Shown here: one piece after another, positions 49,321 to 60,831 of the stretch
How the letters are laid out: the number at the start of each line of letters is the position of its first letter
Position numbering within the stretch: position 1 is the first letter of the stretch
From: Apoda limacodes
Lineage: Eukaryota > Arthropoda > Insecta > Lepidoptera > Limacodidae
Direction: 5' to 3'
Assembly: GCA_946406115.1 (NCBI GenBank)
Contig: OX291553.1
Span: 6,143,001-6,207,000 of the forward strand
Length of the DNA stretch: 64,000 nucleotides
Translations under genes and position numbers: made by a program
The notes under the pieces: model-generated
The model's input: the letters and a program-made list of their open reading frames with translations, nothing else
Told to the model about the DNA's origin: nothing
Database searches by the model: none

Positions 49321-49894
49321 CCTATCACTGCAGCAGAGGGCTGACTCTCGACGACAATCCCAATCCCAATAGTGCTGCAATCTTATCTTAGCTCTTATAA
49401 AACTAACAATTTTAAATATTTACATTGCCAATACATTTAGTAATGAGAAATCTTAAAAATTGCATTTTATTGAGTTACCAAACATGTTATAATGCGCCAA
49501 TTTTATAACAATAATTATTTTTTGAATGGTGCAAAGCAAAGATTAATTATTAAATGAAAAAACACAAAATTACTGAAATGCCAGTCATAGACATAGAGAA
49601 CTGGACAACAATTTCCTTTCCAAAACTATTACAGAGACGAAGCAAAACTGTAGTATTTCGTGTCTCTTTCTAACTTGTTTTAATTAAAGAATGCAATAAA
49701 TATTTCTTATTAGAGTGGTGATAGTGGTGGCATATAATATTTTTTCTTGGCTGAATGCAAGCCAACAATACTAGCTCGATTCATGTACGTTTGTCTAATG
49801 CAACCGAAGAGCTACGTTCTTTCTCATCGATGCTTTGATATACGAACGTTTATCAAACGAAACCGAAGAGCTACGATCTTACCGACTAGGCTTT
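49321..49894. other. No gene seen
   Basis: AT-rich, no recognisable feature. Confidence 0.45.
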
Positions 49895-50000
49895 GACGTG
49901 TGGTACGTATAGTGCAGTCAAAAATCAAAACTACGATCGCCATATTGAAATGGTGTGAACTTAAAATGATACTAGCGACCAAACACCCAAGGTCAGAGAG
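49895..50000 (-). repeat. Interspersed repeat shared with 5060 and 24732
   Basis: Read on the minus strand it carries 'ggtcgctagtatcattttaa', 'catttcaatatggcga' and 'gttttgatttttgac', matching the block in each duplicated unit. Confidence 0.6.
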
Positions 50001-51400
50001 ACAGACAAGCCCTACACCCATATTTTTATCATAAACAAACTAGAATAGAACGCGCAAGTATAATGGAGTTGGTAAATGTGATAGCGAAATTGTTGATGAA
50101 GTTAAGTAGTAAGTTAAGTTAAGTTAAAAAACGTGTACACTGTCTACTGATTGACTGAAGAAATGAAAGGTAACATAAATGTACCAAAATAATTTATAAA
50201 GGTTGTCATTCATAAACAATATTCGTAGAAAGTATTTTTTGAAATGGAGTAGGGTAAAACACCCAAATGTCGACCCCTTAACGTGAAATGCAACTTTCAG
50301 TCCTAACCATACCTAAAACTTGAAGTTATCCACCGTTGAATTTGCATTGTCGGGCTATTTAACATTTACACTTTATGTTTTTGAGTATATATAGTAATTA
50401 TAAACATCTTAAATTACGTGACAAAAAATAATAAGCGTTTAAAGTTTTGTACGGCAAATTTCTATCCTAATGTCGAATCGTAAAAAGGGCAATATATTAA
50501 TAGAACTTATTATTATTTGCGTTGAAACTTTACCATGCATAACTTTAACTCTTTATAATACCTTTTAAAATTGAGTAATAATAAAAAAAAAAAAAAAATT
50601 GTCGAAATTTCCAACGGTAACTAGTTTTAATGTGATAAACAGCATTGTGTTTTACAGCAAAAAAATATAAACACACTGTTCTAAACAGTTACCTAAATAG
50701 ACTTATTTAGTATTTTAACATACTTTATTTCATCCAAGCCAAGCACAGTTTTTAGAGCAGCCTAATTTCGGCCGTGATTTTTATAGTCTATTAAAATAGT
50801 ATAACTAACATTTTGAGGCGGCCGAACTTTGGTTATTCAATTAACGGGTATTTAAAAGCCCTAACTTAGGATACTAATAAATCCATTAAAATTATAAAAT
50901 TGCTGTCATATCCAGTGCTGCCAGCGAACTATGCTCAAAAGTTACCACAAAGTGAAGAAAAAGTTACCTTTTCTTGTAAAAACCCTTTGTTTTTTTTATA
51001 TACATATACATTATATTATTATATCTATACACGTCCCTGATAAAACGACATATTTTTAACAAAGAAAAAATGAAAGCAACGATAAGGAAATCTTTATTAA
51101 GATTTAAATTATATAATATTAATAATTGAGGTACGTATGCAATGGAATCAATCAATTATATGGTCATATAAGCAACAGATGATCCTGATTGTGGAAGCGG
51201 GAAAGAGACAATGGTATAATTTGATGTTAAGTACTATCTGCGTTGCATAAATGTCTATGGAAACTAAAGCATCCTGTTGACTAACCGAAATGTCTGAAGC
51301 GCGTTACATCCTCTCAGATTCAAACTCATATTAATAAGTGTCGAAATTTTCCTTTTAGTTTTTTTTTAAAGTAACCCAAAAGTTACCTTTTAAGTCGAGT
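50001..51400. other. No gene; clusters of an AAAAGTTACC motif
   Basis: AT-rich. The string aaaagttacc occurs near 50937, 50959 and 51379 and again at 53211 on the far side of the candidate element. A gtaagttaagttaagtt short repeat is at 50110. No coding frame supported. Confidence 0.4.
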
Positions 51401-53185
51401 AGGGGAGACCGGGTACAATAGTAACACTTTACATATTTCGTTTGATTTCGGTTAGTCTAATATCCATACGGTTAAATTTACATAGCCACATATAATTTTC
51501 GTCTATGCTTTACAAAACAGATATTCTAAACTATGATATTAATTGTTTTTAAAGAGCTACAGAACTAAATTAAAATGCTAAGTCATTTGTTACTTTCATC
51601 CTCAGGGTAAGGTCGAAAGTATCACGCCACGGGTCAAAAGTAACATTGTAACATATACTGCGCATTTGGTGGAGAAGCAATAAAACTAATTTTGTGATAA
51701 AGATAACAAATTGTTTGTTTTTATTAATGATTGTAATAAGCACAAAATATTATTATAAAAAGAACAATATTTTTTGTAAGACATTTCTCACATCCACTCT
51801 TCGCTTCAACACCATCTCAGCTTGTAGACGTACACTGTTAAAAACGTAGCCCCCCCTTCCCCATATCTTTCTACAACGTGCCTGAGTTTCTTGCACCCAG
51901 GATATCCCTGTCGCTCTAACCAGTTAATTGAGCCATTGTGATTTGGGCTTGAAAGTGGAGAGAAGCAAAGCATCGATATTGCGATAATCATCAAAAGTTT
52001 CTATTGGAAAGACCAGTACAAGTACTGTAGAGATTACGACCTCTTGTTAAGTGTAAAGGAAGTAAATATGCTAGCGAACGCTTTTACGCAGCAAATACTT
52101 CGTGGTGTTTTTATGAAAATATAATAGATGGTCTCAGTGTGTTTTTTTAGAGTATGTATCTAATTTAGAGTTTGTCATTATTTTTATATTGATTGACAAT
52201 CCAGTGAAACATATAGATCGGAAAAGTCTATATAGGTTTGGAGGGTCGATTCCTGTCTCTATCAGGGTGCCCTAGAATATGTAGAATGGTTTAACATTGC
52301 CAGTAGACTTAGGAATAGATACCTACCAATTGTAATGGAAAGACGACCCGATGGAAGGATGACCTAATGATCGAAGAAGTACATCAGCTTTGCAAGTTGT
52401 TTTTGTATACTAATTCTCCTAGGTAGAAGTTGTGTCTAAATTATATTTATTCTTGTGGCTATGAAAAAGAGCATAATATAGAAAAGATCTCCCAATACCG
52501 TGTTATCATTAGCAGAGATTCCCGATACCTAGTCAATGAAAAGGTAGAAGCAGCGTCTTTACGCCCCCGCACGCTGCAGTACTAACAGCAAATATTTTAA
52601 TAAATATGATTAATGTGATATGGCTAACATTCAGTTTTCTTACTAGTACTATAACGTATTTTTATTAAAATTGCCAATGGCGACTTTTTTATGGACTTCA
52701 CGAACAGCATCGCAATTCTATGTTTATCGTAATCTAAGAAAACAAAAAAGTTATGTAAGTGTTTACATAAAAAGCATGTTGCTTTTATCCCCGTGGTGTA
52801 ATGTTACTTTCATACCCACTCAATTATTTGTAAATAATCACGTAATAGCCTTAAAACTAAATGTGCTTTACATAAAACAATTATAATCATGTACAAGCAA
52901 ACTAATGCAGATCCTAAAATAAAATAGCCACAAAGATATACACATCTCAACCCTACGTAAACAATAAGTTGATAAAAGTAAAAAATCGTACTTTCAGGGC
53001 GTGAAAACACATTTCGTCTTTTAATACAACACACAAAACCGAAATACGTGTGGAAACCGATCTTAGGCATGGGAAGTGTTACAAACTAACCCTCAATGGC
53101 CGCGAGCAGTGATAAGACCATTAGACAAATCTACAAAGCGTTTGTTACATTCGACCCGCCGTTACTTTTGTACCCAGTCTCCTCT
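51401..53185. mobile_element. Candidate non-autonomous DNA element with inverted ends
   Basis: The ends 51401..51425 and 53161..53185 are inverted repeats matching at 22 of 25 positions (left end starts aggggagaccgggtacaa). A second, imperfect inverted pair lies further in (about 51613..51634 and 52790..52811, core cccgtgg). The 1785-base interior has no frame longer than about 86 codons and no transposase motif, so it would depend on a partner. I found no clear target duplication. Confidence 0.55.
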
Positions 53186-53422
53186 AACCTCCAGGTAACC
53201 TCAGGGACTCAAAAGTTACCCAAAAGGTGACAAATTAACCCTCTAGCAACGCTGGTCATCTCCCTAACAACCTAATACAGATTCTATTTTAATACAACTT
53301 TCAATTTTATATAACAATGACTAATAATGTCTTCTTTTGTTATGTTGAAATGGTAACACTTTTAATTACAGTTACCTACTATTATTTTGCACGTTCCAGG
53401 CAGTGCTCTTTATAGGTATTAC
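53186..53422. other. No gene seen
   Basis: Flank of the candidate element. It contains the AAAAGTTACC motif and 'tagcaacgctggtcatct', a text common at insect repeat ends. Confidence 0.4.
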
Positions 53423-53797
53423 TAGCTGACCCGGCAAACAACTGTCGCACCAACCTATTGAAAAAGGGTTGTACTAATAAACCTTCCCGGACATGTGCAT
53501 AACAATGTCATTATAATCGGTTTACCCTTAAAGTGCGAATCCGACTCGCACTTGAGCCTTTTTTTCTTTCTTAGAAACCTTACCCGGCGTGTGCATAACA
53601 ACTTACCAAAGTTTCATTAAAATCGGTTTACTCTTAGTGCGCAAGTCCGACGCGCACTTGACCGTTTTGTTCTTTCATAAAAACCTTGCCCTAACACTAA
53701 CAAACACTACTAAAAAAAATTTGCCGAATTGGTCCAGCCGTCTTCGAGTTTTGCGCTTAGCAACAAATTTTGCGATTCATTTTTATTTATATAGATT
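53423..53797 (+). repeat. Dispersed repeat with internal units of about 100 bases
   Basis: It starts 'tactagctgacccggcaaac' and ends in 'tttttatttatatagatta', bounds I know from a very common lepidopteran repeat. Inside are unit starts at 53479, 53575 and 53682 (aaacctt, then c-ggcgtgtgcataacaa, aatcggttta, and a near-palindrome gtgcgaatccgactcgcac). The same units occur in inverse orientation at 63690..63915. Confidence 0.65.
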
Positions 53798-54489
53798 ACG
53801 CTAAATAGGTACCTAGTTAAAAGTCAAAAAAATCTAATTAACTTACTGCGAAACGAAACATGCAACAGTGATATTTTCGTAATTGTTTCCTTAGGTACCT
53901 ACCTGCTTACGTCATACGCAATACAAGTGAAGATTCGCTCTCGGACGGCCCGCGACTAAATTTGCTACTTCGCCTCGCCTCCCCCATCTCAAGCCCCCCG
54001 TGTTTGTCAAGCGAGCCAGCGTCACGCAGAATTTGATTGTTGCAAATTTGACTAATGATTATTGTGTTTCGAATTATTGTGTTTATTCATTTAATTTAGT
54101 AAGAATGACAGTAAAGTTTTTTTGTCTTGTTAAAAAAAACATAGAGTTTGAGGGATTGTTATGCATCATAGGAGAAAAATCCTGTGGTATGGAGCGCGTT
54201 GCGAATCCGATATTCTTAAGTAGGGAGCAGATTTTAAAATTATAAGTACGGTGTATTTGCTGCGAGGATCTATTGTTAACAATAATGCAAAAATGTATGC
54301 AAGGAATTGTTTATATTATTATTATTTATTACTCGTAAGTTTTAATTATTTAAATATAATTAAATTCACAGAACGTTTTAGTTTGTTCTAAGTATTTTTT
54401 TTCATTAAGTTAGTAGGACTATGGTAGGTATTAGGAAGTTCGTGATATTACGTTGTATTAAGGCATATACATATGATTGAAACTAAAGT
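53798..54489. other. No supported gene
   Basis: A short GC- and C-rich patch at 53940..54010 is followed by a frame at 54000..54245 with no recognisable domain. I do not call it a gene. Confidence 0.4.
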
Positions 54490-55659
54490 TTGATTTGTTT
54501 TTCTTTTATTATTCACACAGCCACACATAAAATTACTTTCAAACATCACTAGTAAATAAATTATAAATTAACTTATTTGTTAATTTTACACAAAGCTTCA
54601 GTTTTAACTTCTACCTTAAGTATATAAAACACACTAACTTAATCTAGTTACAAATTACATTAATGTTGATCTGACCTAAATGTTACAAAGTTACTTTAGG
54701 GCCTTAATGTCAGCAAAAAACAAAGAACGAAAGAACGGTTAAAACGAAAACTTAACATAAAACTAACAAACACAGCCATTTGAATTATCATTAACAATAT
54801 CACAATTCAAACTTAACGACAAATCAACACTTACAATAAGTTAACGAAAAAAAAATAACTAATTAATCAATTTGTGATTAACAAAAAGGCTTTATAATGA
54901 ATATCTTGTCCTCAGAATCGGATTTGTTAACAATTATTTTCATGATTTTGTAATTGTATCAGGATTTTTTTATTTAAAAAAGATAAAATGACAATATTTT
55001 GTTGTTAAACTAAACACTTTTTTCATTAAAGAGGACAAAACAATCACTTAATACAATAATAAAATCATCGTAAATATAACTCCTGTACAGGTACTGTTTT
55101 TATCGATTAATGACGTATCAAGGGAATGAGCTATGATTTTTTGCTGTATTATTGTTAACAAAATCAAAATCAAAAGCAGACTCATAACAAATACAAAACA
55201 AAAATAATGAAAAAAGGAGTTACAAAGTACGATAATTATCAAACACAAGTACTTAAATGCGTCCTGATGAAATTTTTCAGAAATAGAAAAATTAAAACAG
55301 AAAGCAAATACAAAACAAAATTAAACGATTTAGGCACTTAGGTTCTGTAAGGCACTTTGTATTTTGTGAGATACAACGTTTATTGTGAATGTTGTAGCAG
55401 TACGTTTACAACAAAAACCAGTATAGCAAGAAATTAAAAACAAAACCAAAACTCAAGTACTAAAAGTCCGTATAACAAGAAATTATGGACAACTAACAGA
55501 AACTTAAAGAACAGCCAACTTAAAAATCAAAAGTAAAAATAGACGTTTACTCCAATGTCCAATTTATCAGGTATCAAATTTTAATTAAGGCGAATTAATC
55601 AACAAAACAAAAACTTAACCGTCGCGTCTCAACGATACGAACGTTAAATGTTGTTACAC

Positions 55660-56130
55660 AAATTTTAGGTAACAGCAACAAATGATGTAAAACAGAAACT
55701 CAAATGATGTTACACAAATGTTAGCTAACTACTACAAAGGGTATTAAACAGAAACACAAATTTTAGGTAACAGCAACAAAGGGTATTAAACAAAAACTCA
55801 AACGTTGTTACACAATTTTATGATAACAGCAACAAAAAGCGTAAAACAAAAACTCAAATAAATTTACATAAATTAAGGTAACAGCAACAAAGGGTGTAAA
55901 ACCAAAGCTCAAATGTTGTAACACTATTTCACAAGTTCCAGGTAACATTACCAAAGAGTAACAAAACAAACAAATTACAGTGTAATAAATGCATCGAATG
56001 AAAAATGAAGTACTACCTACATTTTTCAAAATGAGCGAATTAAGAATTTATTGTTTCAGTAGCTTTTGCAGTTCAGTTAACGGTAACAAAAAGTTATAAA
56101 ACAAAAACTCAACAAATATGGAACCTTTAG
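55660..56130 (+). repeat. Degenerate minisatellite, unit about 50 to 60 bases
   Basis: Successive blocks repeat the order 'ttgttacacaaattt', 'ggtaacagcaacaaa', 'gggtattaaac' and 'aaaactcaa' (block starts near 55649, 55702, 55757, 55800, 55857, 55912, 56080). Weaker relics such as acaaaaattcaac continue to about 56440. The tract belongs to a wider A-rich, T-poor segment (about 54500..57500) on this strand. Confidence 0.65.
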
Positions 56131-57963
56131 TTGAAGATTTATACATGTCACTACGAGTGCAAAAGAAAATGTACCAATATTTTCTTTGGGAAAGTTAAAA
56201 TCTTAATATGTCGCTATGTCTTTAAATAATATGTTTTGCAAGTTTCAGTTAACATTAACAAAAACAAAAATTCAACAATCTAAAATTCAATTAAAGACAA
56301 CACTTTAATCAGATCAAAGGAAAAAACTCACCTCATTTCATTTAAAACAGTTAAAAAAGCTGATTATTTATTTTTTATGATACAAATGATTTTCCTTTTT
56401 CACTAATTAATTGGAAACATAAAAACAAAAACAAAAATTCAACGGTCCATAAGTTACAGTAACTTTAATGGAAAGTAACAAAACAACAGTATGGTTTTTC
56501 TTTTCGTTTAACGTAAGTAAAGAGAACACTGGAATAATTTATACACAGATATTGAACTTTACTAATTGATTATATTTAAATGCAAATAAAAAACAAAAAC
56601 ATTATTATTGCGTGTAGCGTATTTAGTATTTTGTTAAATTTAACCAAGAGTAAATTAACGGTAATTTAAATAAATTTTGCTAAGTGACCGATTTAACTCA
56701 TTAGTAAATGATTGGAAATCAATATAACTTTTTATTTTTAAAAGCAAAACGTATTTTAAAACTGGGTTTTTTTTATCATAAAAATTACAAGAAAGAGAGA
56801 ACCAAAAAAAAATCCATCAAAAATAACTTAATGGACGTTTCAGTGGTACATTTTAAATAAACCTCCAGTTTTTAATAATTGTCGGTATTTTCAAATTTTT
56901 TTGCCATCAAGCATTTAGTCTCAAACTAAACATCTGAAAGTAGATTTAAGATTCAAACTGTATTGTTATGAAGTGGTCAAAACGAAAACTCAACTCAAAA
57001 AAACAAAACTTAACAACAAAGAGATTGTAATCTCCGGTCGAAACTGAATCTTACGTCGAGACTAACAAAAAAAGCAAGCATATTTTTCCCGAAACAAAGA
57101 ACATATTTTATAATATACCATCCTAATTTATAGGCATAAGAATATGTGGACTATCCTCATTCCTCATCTATTATCATAACAAACAAGGAGTGTGTAGGCT
57201 ATCCTCAACTATAGGCATGACGGACTAAGAATTTGACGACTGTCTTATATGTACCATTGATGAACGATACATCGTTGATAGGCACAACAAGCAGAATGAA
57301 AAATGAAAGATTAATTATTAAGGCAACGAAAACTCAACAATAATATGAAATAATTTAACAAGACAATCTCAACAAACGATTAACAGTTAAACAGTGAAAC
57401 AAGTTTTAACAAAAAGGCGGTTAAACAAGCGTAACGTGAACGTGGCAAACAAAACAAATTAAAAAGGCAATTTGTGATTTTTAAAGAAACAACACCGAAC
57501 ATTAAGGCTCAATTTTAGTTTTTTTTTTTAAGATTTAATTTTTTTTTTCTTTTAAACCTAATGTACAAATGGTACAACTTAATATTATTACTTTATTTCT
57601 AAGGACTATATTACAAGGCTTTTTGATAACAAATTGAAAATCATGATTCTACATATTCTATCTTTGGGCTTCTATAAAATAAAATAAAATCACCTTGGTA
57701 TTCTTCTTTGGGAATTGAATGGTAAACTGGGGAAAAGATGGATATAATCTTGTTTTCTATTTCTGCACACTACATGTAATGTCCGCACGACATCGCATAC
57801 TTCAATCGATGATTCGCAAACATCTTGTGTTTTCCTTATGTACAGATCAGGTACACCAGTATTTTGTTAATCTGTAACAAAATAATAACAATTTCTAAAA
57901 CATCTGAATATTTTAAGCGTAAATTTTTTTTGTATATTATCTGTACATTAATCTTAACTTCAG

Positions 57964-58200
57964 GTTAATCTTTCAACTGCATCTTTGCTATGAAAATGTT
58001 TATTTACATTGATGATGTGGCCGTAGCCATAGATTACGGCATATATAATATTTTCTTCAAAGACTTAAACCTGCAGGGAGTCATAAACGTAGAAAGATTA
58101 TTGCTATGTATGTATATTGATATATTGTTTTAATTAATTATTTGAAGATTTGTTTAAGATTAATGTACTACGACTTTATAAGACACTACGAGTCAACTGT
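57964..58200 (+). mobile_element. tRNA-derived SINE, second family, member 2
   Basis: It matches the body of 45576..45815: 'ttaatctttcaactgcatct', 'ttgctatgaaaatgtttatt', 'gaaagattattgctatgtat', and further 'taatgtactacgac'. The tRNA-like head is missing. Confidence 0.6.
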
Positions 58201-58532
58201 AAGTAATAAAAAAAGAATAAATTTAAATCTTAAAAAGTAAGTTTCTAATGTATATTCAATTCACAAAATAACAACAATTAAATAACAGCAATAAGAGAAC
58301 AGTATTCCTAAATTGCCAAAATAATTAAAAAGTATAATCAGACACAAAAAAACAACAAAATCTTACCGTTGAATTATCGCAAGCCGAGATTTCCTTTTAC
58401 TTTGAACTCTTGTTTCAAAAGTCTTATTTTTATTCCTATTAAACGTTAATTAACTTCACTTTTATTTCAAACTTTTAATTGCCAATCGAGTACAAATTTT
58501 CTTTTGAACAACTCGAGACTTATTCTACAATC

Positions 58533-58568
58533 ATCCCGCCGGGGGCCCTCAGTTGGTCCCCCGGGGAT
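58533..58568. repeat. GC-rich hairpin
   Basis: The arms 58533..58548 (atcccgccgggggccc) and 58555..58568 (ggtcccccggggat) pair over about 13 positions with a two-base bulge and one mismatch, around a loop of 6 bases. It lies about 30 to 65 bases downstream of the presumed minus-strand start site, so it would be in the 5' leader of the transcript. Confidence 0.7.
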
Positions 58569-58589
58569 GTTCACAGTAGCTTCTCTGAT

Positions 58590-58760
58590 TTAGTTGTGAC
58601 GTACCACTAGTGACCGCACCCTTATATATGGTCCCCAAAAACGGGACTCACATGTCCGTGGGAGCGCCAGCGCACGTGTTCTCTTTGCGTAAGCGCACAC
58701 AATAGGGTCCTTTTCTTTGACGCATTGATTCCGACCCTTCGTCTTTCCTTCTATCTGTAT
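58590..58760 (-). promoter_or_regulatory. Minus-strand TATA promoter island
   Basis: tatataag on the minus strand at 58628..58621, with a TCAC at 58599..58596 about 31 bases downstream as possible start site. A G+C-rich upstream part includes an E-box cacgtg at 58674..58679. It is the most promoter-like intergenic sequence of the right half. Confidence 0.5.
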
Positions 58761-60214
58761 TTACCTGTACTTACTTGAGGGGAGAAACCTTGCCCGGTGG
58801 GAATATACTACGCAATAACTGAAATTAAACTTAATACAATTATTTAGTTTCATGAGAGGGTTCCTTACTAACTTTCACACGGTCTTGCTTGTATTGTTAT
58901 GCAGATGGTCGACTAACGTATTTGCGTCGGAGAAATACTGTATAAAGCAGTTCACTTTCAAGGAAACTCTCTGATCTCAATAAGCCGAAATGCGATTACA
59001 TCTAGATCCAGTCGATTAAAGTTAGGTTAGATTAGGGTTGTTGTATGTGGGTGATTGTCAAAATGAGTCTAAAACGTGTTCATTAGGAGATATGTATACA
59101 AAATAAACTAAAAAATATGTTAAAGCTTATTGCTGTAGTCTTTACTACTCTAAATAAAATGTTTTTTTTTTTTTAAATATAAAGCATTCTCACGCGTTAC
59201 TAATGTGATAAGTCTTTTCGGTAGTCACAAAATTTTGGTCTATTTCCGGTTTTTTTTTTTAATTTGAACGCATCCAAAACTCTTTTGTGCCAAATATTGT
59301 TTCTGAACACATCCGGTGGCCACTTTGTGCGAGGAATCCATGTGAAGATTGTGTTTTGATTACCTCTGAGCAATTTTTGGTCAAACTTCATCGAATCTTT
59401 TCGGTTACGGCGATAAATTCGTAAGTAATTAGTATTTTATGAAAATTATATGTGGGCAGACTTGGCAAGTGGGATTTTAACAAAAATTAATTGAAGCTTT
59501 TATAATAAATCTACAATCTAGTTCCGGTTCTAAAGTACAAGCACCCAAAAAATATAACACTACCTCCAAGATGGATATTTAGTGGCGTGATTTCTATGAT
59601 GATGATAAAAGTATTTTTTGATTTAATTGATAAATGTTATGACCACAAAAAAGATTGCTGTTGTTCGTCTATTTGGTGGTCTGTTAAGAATTTTATAATT
59701 ATTGTTTATCCGCTGTGATTATTGACACATTTTTTTGTTGTTTCAATGGTTAAGGTTAAACAGAAATTCCTAATTACTATAATTTTGTTAAATTTGATTA
59801 ATGGCTGAATTATTTTAAGGTTTTGATCTTTCCGATGGTCAAATGCGTCTTCGGTGGGCACAGAAAATTTAAATTTCCCATTTTTTCTTGAAATAATCAA
59901 TGTTGATCTCTAAACGATATTTAGTTTTTATTTAGATATAATAGCCTTTCTGAAAATTAATAAATTTTTAGCAATTAATAACTTTTATATTTTTTTAATA
60001 ACCTGGGCCCTAAAATGACAATCACCCATGTAAGTTATTCACAGTTCTAGGTTACTAGACTTAATTTTAGCTACATTCAGACACTTTTTTTAAAACTTTT
60101 GCTGTTACCTTTGCTTCTTATGTCCTTTTATTTATTTAAGTACCTTAGTACCTCTTTGTAAATTTTTTAATTATTTTTTTACATAATACTACCTTCATTT
60201 TATTAAACACTGCT
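58761..60214. other. No supported gene; two short minus-strand frames
   Basis: Frames at 59200..59391 (KFDQKLLRGNQNTIFTWIPR, then TKWPPDVF) and 59706..59900 (KFKFSVPTEDAFDHRKDQNL) on the minus strand have protein-like composition but no domain I know. They might be pieces of a decayed gene or element. No splice chain connects them convincingly. Confidence 0.3.
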
Positions 60215-60420
60215 TTTTAGGGTTCCTTGAACAAAGGGAAACAAATCAGCCCTGTTTCTTTAGCTATCTATGTTTCTGTACTTCCGTATTTCACGGAACT
60301 AGCTCGTAAACGGAATTAGTTACAATCCTTTAATTTAAATATCATATGAAGATTGTTAGCCCAAAACCAAATAATTAATGAAAAATTCAATCATATTATT
60401 TCTTAAGGCAGTAGGTACAT
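60215..60420 (+). repeat. Diverged 'agggttcc' repeat fragment
   Basis: The text 'tttttagggttccttgaaca' with a later 'atgtttctgtacttccgta' resembles the start of a common lepidopteran repeat that opens with 'tttagggttccgta'. Highly diverged. Confidence 0.35.
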
Positions 60421-60686
60421 GAAAAAGGATCCTTTTTTATTAATTTCAAACATTCAGGATTCTATGCTATTTTTACTAAAAGTGCCTAATAAATTCACTA
60501 AAGATAAGAAAACTTTTTTGGCAACTGTATATAATTTTTAAAATAACTTTTCTATTAAACGTGTTTTTTTTTAACTTTTTAATAGATTTTTGAGTAAAAT
60601 ATTGAAATATAAATGAACCACATCCTTTTTCAATAAAACCAAGTTTTCCGTTTATAAATTACAACTGGATTTGAATTTTGTTTATA

Positions 60687-60831
60687 TTGCTAAACCTAAG
60701 CTACTAAGTTTTATCTTGCTGAACCTACACTACTAAGTTTTATGTTGCTTAACCTAAACTACTAAATTTTATCTTGCTAAACCTAAACTACCAAGTTTTA
60801 TCTTGCTGAACCTAAGCTACTAAGTTTTGCT
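60687..60831 (+). repeat. 29-base minisatellite, five units
   Basis: Five consecutive units of ttgctaaacctaagctacta plus agttttatc, with few substitutions each; the last is partly degraded. Non-coding. Confidence 0.9.

Larger units (their letters stand above)
54490..58597 (-). ncRNA. Possible long non-coding transcription unit
   Basis: Inferred from signals only. On the minus strand: TATA-type promoter at 58621..58628, first exon to a splice donor AACG|GTAAGA (exon end 58367), a plausible acceptor gttacag (AG at 57873..57872) defining an intron of about 495 bases, and an AATAAA at 54510..54505. No long coding frame exists in this span. The intron would contain the SINE at 57964..58200. Alternatives: a promoter of a gene whose coding exons I missed, part of an LTR element, or chance signals. 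No expression evidence is available. Confidence 0.25.

Noticed and set aside
55660..56130. CRISPR-like array
   Set aside because: Units are degenerate and contiguous with no constant repeat and unique spacers, and the DNA is eukaryotic.
57700..57868. 55-codon minus-strand open run after a good splice acceptor, ending at a donor-like AAG|gtgatt
   Set aside because: The frame has a stop three bases into the exon and no recognisable domain; kept only as part of the possible non-coding unit.
60687..60831. Telomere-like sequence because of repeated CCTAA
   Set aside because: The unit is 29 bases, not 5, and no tandem TTAGG run exists.
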